Source of the DNA: Salinicola halophilus
GTDB taxonomy: Bacteria > Pseudomonadota > Gammaproteobacteria > Pseudomonadales > Halomonadaceae
DNA: 64,000 nt
Assembly: GCF_003206155.1 (NCBI RefSeq)
Contig: NZ_PZJV01000001.1
Coordinates: forward strand, 861,325 to 925,324
Direction: 5' to 3'
The position numbers and the translations under genes were made by a program. Positions 58,517 to 64,000 of this stretch are shown here, one piece after another (position 1 is the first letter of the stretch; each line of letters starts with the position of its first letter). Below the pieces are notes generated by a model. That model worked only from the letters and a program-made list of their open reading frames with translations, did not search any database and was not told the DNA's origin.

Positions 58517-61500
58517 TCAATTGCCGACAGGCGGTGGCGCCAGCACCTCGCGGGAGCCGTTGTTGCCCATCGACGAGACGACGCCAGCCTGCTCCATCGC
58601 CTCGACCAGTCGGGCCGCGCGGTTGTAGCCGATCTTGAAGCGTCGCTGCACCGCGGAAATCGAAGCCCGACGCGATTCGGTAACGAACTGAACCGCCTCG
58701 TCGTAGAGCGCATCCTGCTCGGCGTCGTCGCCATCGCCGCCGCCCTCGGCTTCCAGCCCCGCCAGCGCGTCCGCGGAGACGCCACCCGAGAGGATCTCCT
58801 CGATGTACTCGGGCTCGCCGCGACGCTTCCAGTCCTCGACGATGCGATGCACCTCATCGTCGTCGACGAAAGCGCCATGCACGCGCTGCGGCATGCCCTC
58901 GCCCGAGGGCAGGTAGAGCATGTCGCCATGGCCCAGCAGGTTCTCCGCGCCGCCCTGATCGAGAATGGTCCGGGAATCGATCTTCGAGGAGACCTGGAAG
59001 GCCATCCGTGTCGGGATGTTGGCCTTGATCAGGCCGGTGACGACGTCGACCGAGGGGCGCTGGGTCGCAAGAATCAGATGAATCCCCGCGGCGCGCGCCT
59101 TCTGGGCCAGTCGTGCGATCAGCTCCTCGACCTTCTTGCCGACGATCATGAACATGTCGGCGAACTCGTCGATCACCACCACGATGTAGGGCAGCTTGGT
59201 CAGCGTCGGCGGCTGCTCGTGCATCTCCCAGGGCTGCGGCTCCCACAGCGGGTCCTGCACCTGGGCACCGTGTCGCTCGGCTTCCTCGAGCTTGGCGTTG
59301 AAGCCGGCGAGATTACGCACCCCCATCGCCGCCATCAGCTTGTAGCGCCGCTCCATCTCCGCGACGCACCAGCGCAGCGCGTTGGCCGCCTCTTTCATGT
59401 CGGTGACGACCGGTGCCAGCAGATGCGGGATGCCGTCGTAAACCGACAGCTCGAGCATTTTCGGGTCGACCATGATCATGCGCACTTCGTCGGGCGTCGC
59501 CTTGAGCAGCATCGACACCAGCATCGTGTTGATGCCCACCGACTTGCCCGAGCCGGTGGTGCCCGCCACCAGCAGGTGCGGCATCTTGTTGAGATTCGCC
59601 ACCACCGGCTTGCCGCCGATGTCCTGCCCCAGCGCCAGGGTGACCGGAGATTCGGCGTCCTGATAGACGCTGGACTCGAGGACCTGACGGATGCGGATCA
59701 TCGCTCGATTGGGATTGGGAATCTCGATGCCGACCGTCGGCTTGCCGGGAATGATCTCGACCACGCGCACGCTCTTGACCATCAGCGAGCGCGCCAGATC
59801 CTTCGCCAGGTTGCTGATCTTGGAGACCTTCACGCCGGCCGCGGGCTTGATCTCGAAGCGTGTGATGACCGGGCCTGGCCAGGTGTCGACGACTTCCGCC
59901 TTCACCCCGTATTCGCGCAGGCGCATCTCCAGCAGCTCTGCCATGTCGGAGAGCTGTTCCGGGGTGTAGTTGGGCTGTTCGGGGTCGGCCGGCGTCGTCA
60001 GGCGCACGGAGGGTAGCTCACCGCTGGGTTCCGGCATGTCGTCCATCACCGGACGCTGGCTCTGCAGGTGCTCGACGGTCCAGAGCGTCGGCTGGTCTTC
60101 GACGGCGGCGCGAGCCTGCGCCGCGCTTGCCACCGAGGGCGACGGCGCCTCCGGCGGCTCGACACGAGGCGCGAGCTCGGCATCGCTCGGGCGTTCGGGC
60201 AGGGGTGCCGGCTCGACGAATTCGCGACTCGACATCGCCTGCCGGCCATCGTCGGCCACGGTCGGCTCGGTGTGAGGCGGCTCGACACCGGGTGCATCCG
60301 GCTCGGGTTCGCTGAACCGGGGAGCGGGGGCGACCTCGTCCCGCGGCTTTACCGTCTCACGCTCGTCGCGATCGTCGATCATCGGCTCGGGCGCCTGGGG
60401 CGCTGCCCTATCGCCGAACGAGGGTTCGCGATCACCGATTGAGGGTTCGCGATCACCGATTGAGGATTCGCGATCAGCGGCCGGGAGATCGTGATCGGGG
60501 TCTGCGGATGCCGCCGCATCGAATGACGTCTCGGACTGCCCGAGCATCGGTTCGCGACGCGCGGCCGGCGACGAACGACGCTCGCCTTCATCGGCGTCGC
60601 TCAGCAGCGGCTCGCGCCGTGACGCTGCCACCGCCCCGGTGCCGGCAGCCGCGGCCGTGGGCGATACAGGCCGGGTCGGCTCGACGATTTCGGCATCGTC
60701 CCAGCGAATGACGGGCGGATGATCCGCCGACGAATCTTCCGCTTCCGGCCGAGCCGAGCTCGCCGTCATCGCAGTGTCGTCGGCCGTGTCGGGTCGAGGG
60801 GCGACCGATGAAGCCGGCGAGTCGTACTCACGTCGCGGGGCGTCCCGTTCACCCTCGTCATAGCCGGGAGGCACCGGCTGCCAATCGGCACGAGGCTCGC
60901 GCCGCGGGGCCCTGCCAGCGAAGGTTTCGTCCGCGGACGCGTCTGTCACGGATTCGGTCTCCCCCAAGAAAGGCTCGGCCCGGGACGATCGACGCTCCGC
61001 TTCGAAGGGCGCCTGGTCGTGCGGCGCGCCGTGCCGCCCGCTAGAGGCAGTCTGGCCAGCAGCATGCTCCGACGCCTGATGCTCAAAAGCCTGGCGCTCG
61101 AGCGCATCACGTTCGCCACCCCCATGCACGGCACCATCCTGCTCGACGTCGTCTCGGTCGGCGCGGATCTGCCAGGGCGCCATCGTCTCGGGCGCCCTGT
61201 TTTCGGCATGTAGCGACGTATCAGCAGTCTTGCTCTCGTCAGCGGCAGCGACACCCGACGCCTGGAACGCATCCGGAATGCGCCGGCGCGTGACGTCCGC
61301 GCGAAAGGCATCACGCTCGTGCGCGTCGGGTTCGTGCATGTCGGGTTCAGGCACGCCGAGTTCGGGATCACTCGGCTGGACGACACCCGGCTGGAACGGC
61401 GCCGTATCACGCACCGCTTCCCGCGGTGGCGATTGCGGCTCGCCCCGATCGGCGGGATGCCGCTCGGCGACCGGCGCCGGTTCCGGATGAAAAGGCCTCG

Positions 61501-62686
61501 GCGGCTCGACGGTATCGCGAGACGGCGAAGCGTCGGCCGGGTCGCGAGACGTCAGGGGCTGGGCCGCATCGTTTGCCGTTGGGAGATCGACGGCATCGCG
61601 GGACACCGGTGTTTCGTCGGCGTCGTTCGATGTTGGATCGGAGAAACCGCCCAGCGTCGGTTCGCGGGCTTCATCGCGCCGCTGACGGCTGGCGTAGGAC
61701 GCCTCTGGACGTTTGGCGGATGGCGTCCGCGCCGGTTCATCCCAGGGTATGTCCGTGCGATGGTCATGGCGCCAGGCCGAAGTCTCTTCAGCGGTGTCGT
61801 CCTCACTAGCGTCGAGACCCGGCTCGCGACGCGGCGCTTGGGTATCCCACTGTTCGAGATCGGGCGCCCGGTTCCACGGCAGGAAGCGTGACCACCAGCG
61901 GGAACGGTGGGTGGCAGTGACCGCCTCATCGGTACCCGAGTCATCATCGATCTCTTCGTCGACGCCAGTCGCGTCGACAGCACTGGCCTCGCGCTCGGCG
62001 CGGCGTTGATCCCGCGCATCGCGCTGGGAGGAGAGCGTGTCGCGAGACCAGCGGAAAAGCCGGTTCATCGAGCGGCCGAGCTCATCCATCACGGTAAGCC
62101 AGGACATCCCGGTGAAGAGCGTGAAGCCCGACATGAAAGCGGCGATGGCGATCAAGGTCGCCCCGCGAACGCCCACCAGTCCACTCAGCGCGCCGGCTAT
62201 GCCTTTACCTAGAATGCCGCCGGCCTGATTGGGTAGATCGCTGGCCGGATTGTAGAAATGCAGATCGCCGAGGGTGGTGGTGCTCATCAGCAGCAGCACG
62301 AGTCCCCCGGAGTGAACGGCAAGCGCTACCGGATCCCAGGCGATCTGTACCTGATGCTGACGCATGATCCGCCAGGCGCCGAGACCGAACATCCCCGGCC
62401 ACCACAGGGCGCTCGCCCCGAAGAGAGAATAGAGGACATCGGATAGCCAGGCCCCGATTCGCCCCATCCAGTTGGAGACGGATTGATCGGGCCCGCTGTG
62501 GGACCAGCCGGGGTCGACCGGGCTGTAGCTGAACAGCGCCAGCAACAGGAAAACGCAGACGGCGAGCAGCGCGATGACGACGCCCTCGCGGGTGACACCC
62601 TGCAGACGCATGACGACACGTCGCGCCTGCTCCTTGGCCTGTACGGACGAACGACGGCTCTTCTTGGCCGGACTCTTGGCACTCAA
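58517..62686 (-). CDS. ftsK: DNA translocase FtsK
   Basis: Septal DNA pump of 1,389 residues (E. coli 1,329). The N-terminal part has four membrane helices (about 30-185). A Pro/Glu/Ser/Asp-rich linker of about 650 residues follows, with a threefold 7-residue repeat (EPSIGDR type). The motor starts near residue 904; Walker [12 protein letters not shown] lies at about 1040, with [25 protein letters not shown] next, and a winged-helix gamma domain ends the protein. The TTG at 62686 with GAGGGGG nine bases before it is the best start; an ATG at 62779 adds 31 residues without support. Confidence 0.94.
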   Translation of the reverse strand: MSAKSPAKKSRRSSVQAKEQARRVVMRLQGVTREGVVIALLAVCVFLLLALFSYSPVDPGWSHSGPDQSVSNWMGRIGAWLSDVLYSLFGASALWWPGMFGLGAWRIMRQHQVQIAWDPVALAVHSGGLVLLLMSTTTLGDLHFYNPASDLPNQAGGILGKGIAGALSGLVGVRGATLIAIAAFMSGFTLFTGMSWLTVMDELGRSMNRLFRWSRDTLSSQRDARDQRRAEREASAVDATGVDEEIDDDSGTDEAVTATHRSRWWSRFLPWNRAPDLEQWDTQAPRREPGLDASEDDTAEETSAWRHDHRTDIPWDEPARTPSAKRPEASYASRQRRDEAREPTLGGFSDPTSNDADETPVSRDAVDLPTANDAAQPLTSRDPADASPSRDTVEPPRPFHPEPAPVAERHPADRGEPQSPPREAVRDTAPFQPGVVQPSDPELGVPEPDMHEPDAHERDAFRADVTRRRIPDAFQASGVAAADESKTADTSLHAENRAPETMAPWQIRADRDDVEQDGAVHGGGERDALERQAFEHQASEHAAGQTASSGRHGAPHDQAPFEAERRSSRAEPFLGETESVTDASADETFAGRAPRREPRADWQPVPPGYDEGERDAPRREYDSPASSVAPRPDTADDTAMTASSARPEAEDSSADHPPVIRWDDAEIVEPTRPVSPTAAAAGTGAVAASRREPLLSDADEGERRSSPAARREPMLGQSETSFDAAASADPDHDLPAADRESSIGDREPSIGDREPSFGDRAAPQAPEPMIDDRDERETVKPRDEVAPAPRFSEPEPDAPGVEPPHTEPTVADDGRQAMSSREFVEPAPLPERPSDAELAPRVEPPEAPSPSVASAAQARAAVEDQPTLWTVEHLQSQRPVMDDMPEPSGELPSVRLTTPADPEQPNYTPEQLSDMAELLEMRLREYGVKAEVVDTWPGPVITRFEIKPAAGVKVSKISNLAKDLARSLMVKSVRVVEIIPGKPTVGIEIPNPNRAMIRIRQVLESSVYQDAESPVTLALGQDIGGKPVVANLNKMPHLLVAGTTGSGKSVGINTMLVSMLLKATPDEVRMIMVDPKMLELSVYDGIPHLLAPVVTDMKEAANALRWCVAEMERRYKLMAAMGVRNLAGFNAKLEEAERHGAQVQDPLWEPQPWEMHEQPPTLTKLPYIVVVIDEFADMFMIVGKKVEELIARLAQKARAAGIHLILATQRPSVDVVTGLIKANIPTRMAFQVSSKIDSRTILDQGGAENLLGHGDMLYLPSGEGMPQRVHGAFVDDDEVHRIVEDWKRRGEPEYIEEILSGGVSADALAGLEAEGGGDGDDAEQDALYDEAVQFVTESRRASISAVQRRFKIGYNRAARLVEAMEQAGVVSSMGNNGSREVLAPPPVGN
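60417..60479 (-). repeat. 21-bp tandem repeat inside the ftsK linker
   Basis: Three 21-bp units, in frame, read as [14 protein letters not shown] and EPSFGDR on the coding strand. Units differ by a few bases. Such in-frame repeats let the linker change length by slippage. Confidence 0.85.
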
Positions 62687-62897
62687 ACGGTCAACCCCCT
62701 CGGCCCGCTCGGGCGTGGTGTAGCCCAATCGACTGCCGTGAACCGATGGCTTTCCATTCCACCCGCTGACGACAATCAACGCCTGGCCCGCCGATGGCGA
62801 GCCAGCCTCTTCGACCCGCCATCATACCGGGGGCCGCGCCGACATCACAGGGGGCATGACGGCCCTACCGGCGCGGGCCGAGTGTCGCTTGTCGGCG

Positions 62898-64000
62898 TCA
62901 GGCGGGGGTGAGTCGCTCGGGCCGTCGCGCGGTCGATTCCGGCGCCGCTAGGGACGCCGGCTCTTGGCCGGCAACGCCACCCGTTCGCAGGCGAAATACG
63001 GCAACGGTCTGCCCCAACTGTCGCGTCTGCTCGTCGAGGCGCTGCATCGCCTGACTCGACTGGCGCACCAGCGCGGCGTTGCTCTGAGTGGTTTCGTCGA
63101 TCTGGGAGACGGCGACATTGATCTGCTCGATGCCGTGGGACTGCTCTTCGGAGGCGAGACGGATCTCCGAGAGCAGCGTGCTGATCCCCTGCACCTGCGA
63201 AACGATTTCACCGACCCGTTCTCCTGCTTCGGCGGCCCGCAGATTGCCGTTTTCCACTTCGGTCGTCGTGCGCGCGACCAGGCCTTTTATCTCCTGCGCG
63301 GAGGCGGCGCACCGCTCGGCGAGATTGCGCACCTCATGGGCGACCACGGCGAAACCGCGGCCCTGCTCCCCGGCTCGAGCCGCCTCGACCGAGGCATTCA
63401 AAGCCAGCAGATTGGTCTGAAAGGCGATGCCATCGATCACACCCACGACGTCCGCAATCTTCTTGGCCATGTCGTCGATACGCCCCATTGCCTCGACGGT
63501 AGCATCGACGGTCGAGCGGGCATCGCCTGCCGCCTGCGCAGTCTGGCTGGCCTGGGCATCGCTCTGCCGTGCCCGCTCGGCGTTCTGGCGTACGGTAGCA
63601 TTGAGCTGCTCGGTGCTCGCGGCGGTCTCCTCGAGACTGGCCGCCTGCGATTCGGTGCGCTGCGCGAGATCGGCATTGCCGGCACTCAGTTCGCGAGCGT
63701 GGACTTCGGTCTCGCCGATTACGGATCGCACCTGTTGAACGATCCGTTCGAGCCCGTCGCCCACCCCGTTCATCGCCAGCATCAGCTGGCCGATCTCGTC
63801 ACGGCGTCGCGTGTCGACGCGCTGGGACAGGTCTCCCTCCGAGAGCGCGGTGGCGAGCCCCAGCGCACGGTTCATCGGCCGCGTCACCATGCGCCGGAAC
63901 AGCCCGTAGATCAGCACAGCCAGCAGGATTGCCAGGCCTACTGCCGCCAGCAGGAAGTGATTTCGCGTGGCCATGACCGCCGCCTCGGTCTCGTCACGAG
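62898..64000 (-). CDS. Methyl-accepting chemotaxis protein, C-terminal part
   Basis: The frame is open to the window edge; about 367 residues remain and the N-terminus with the ligand-binding domain is missing. Visible from the N-terminal side are the second membrane helix ([21 protein letters not shown]), a HAMP domain, a methylation helix, and the conserved hairpin tip [49 protein letters not shown]. It signals to CheA/CheW. It ends RPERLTPA and lacks a CheR-binding NWxTF pentapeptide. It is on the same strand as ftsK, 211 bp upstream of it. Confidence 0.93.
   Translation of the reverse strand, partial: RDETEAAVMATRNHFLLAAVGLAILLAVLIYGLFRRMVTRPMNRALGLATALSEGDLSQRVDTRRRDEIGQLMLAMNGVGDGLERIVQQVRSVIGETEVHARELSAGNADLAQRTESQAASLEETAASTEQLNATVRQNAERARQSDAQASQTAQAAGDARSTVDATVEAMGRIDDMAKKIADVVGVIDGIAFQTNLLALNASVEAARAGEQGRGFAVVAHEVRNLAERCAASAQEIKGLVARTTTEVENGNLRAAEAGERVGEIVSQVQGISTLLSEIRLASEEQSHGIEQINVAVSQIDETTQSNAALVRQSSQAMQRLDEQTRQLGQTVAVFRLRTGGVAGQEPASLAAPESTARRPERLTPA

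Noticed and set aside
58505-60016. 503-codon open frame on the plus strand
   Set aside because: Antisense to the FtsK motor domain; His/Gln/Arg-rich artefact.

Overview
The window is GC-rich, gene-dense bacterial chromosome. Its gene content points to a gammaproteobacterium, most likely a moderate halophile of the Halomonadaceae (Salinicola/Halomonas type). The reasons are a class-2 quinone PyrD beside rmf and rlmKL, a 1,610-residue NAD-glutamate dehydrogenase, a YeaC/rhomboid/NAD-kinase block like that of Pseudomonas, Asp/Glu-rich exported proteins, and a DUF1654 gene. The genus is an inference. I see no rRNA, CRISPR array, insertion sequence, phage or plasmid module. The window starts inside a RimK-like gene and ends inside a chemoreceptor gene.

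Layout. 0-5 kb: end of an ATP-grasp gene, then a minus-strand block (NAD kinase, metallophosphoesterase, rhomboid protease, YeaC, DUF2797). 5-7.6 kb: a PQQ dehydrogenase of the glucose/quinate family whose membrane anchor is a separate upstream gene. 7.8-14 kb: a probable catabolic cluster (DUF3100 membrane protein, M20D amidohydrolase, 3-hydroxyisobutyrate-type dehydrogenase, aldehyde dehydrogenase, VOC protein) facing a LysR gene. 15-18.4 kb: small monooxygenase, SleB-like hydrolase, DUF1853, EamA transporter, DUF6314. 18.5-23.3 kb: an island of very small proteins (Pmp3/YqaE, exported and hypothetical proteins, a DUF1654 gene behind a LexA box, YnfA, Dps, DUF4236) plus tRNA-Gly(CCC). 23.5-26 kb: LysR divergent from an aldo/keto reductase-CMD pair. 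26-30.6 kb: tRNA-Ser(GGA), nitroreductase, a YadGH-type ABC exporter translationally coupled to queF, and a 3x tRNA-Glu / 2x tRNA-Gly cluster. 30.9-39.9 kb: msrB, a YlqF-type GTPase, alaA, htpX, codB, DUF3455 protein, ECF sigma/anti-sigma pair, and a MarR regulator with a siderophore-interacting reductase. 40-46 kb: pdxB, WGR-like protein, rlmKL, rmf, pyrD and a two-domain exported protein. 47-64 kb: gdhB, a LysR-murI-trmA run, hemerythrin, rarA convergent with lolA-ftsK, and a chemoreceptor.

The most distinctive signals are in non-coding DNA. Downstream of tRNA-Ser there is a 174-bp-period repeat that carries the last 19 nt of the tRNA and its terminator again. Downstream of one tRNA-Gly there are two ~75-bp units that each begin with the tRNA 3' end and carry a hairpin with compensatory base changes. 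Both resemble the arrangement known from the E. coli tyrT (rtT RNA) locus. Further leads are the LexA box before DUF1654, the split quinoprotein dehydrogenase, and the DUF3100-headed catabolic cluster.

Most genes are ordinary housekeeping or metabolic genes. Starts were chosen from ribosome-binding sites, overlaps with upstream stops, and family length. Long reading frames antisense to gdhB, ftsK and the ALDH gene were judged to be artefacts of high GC.
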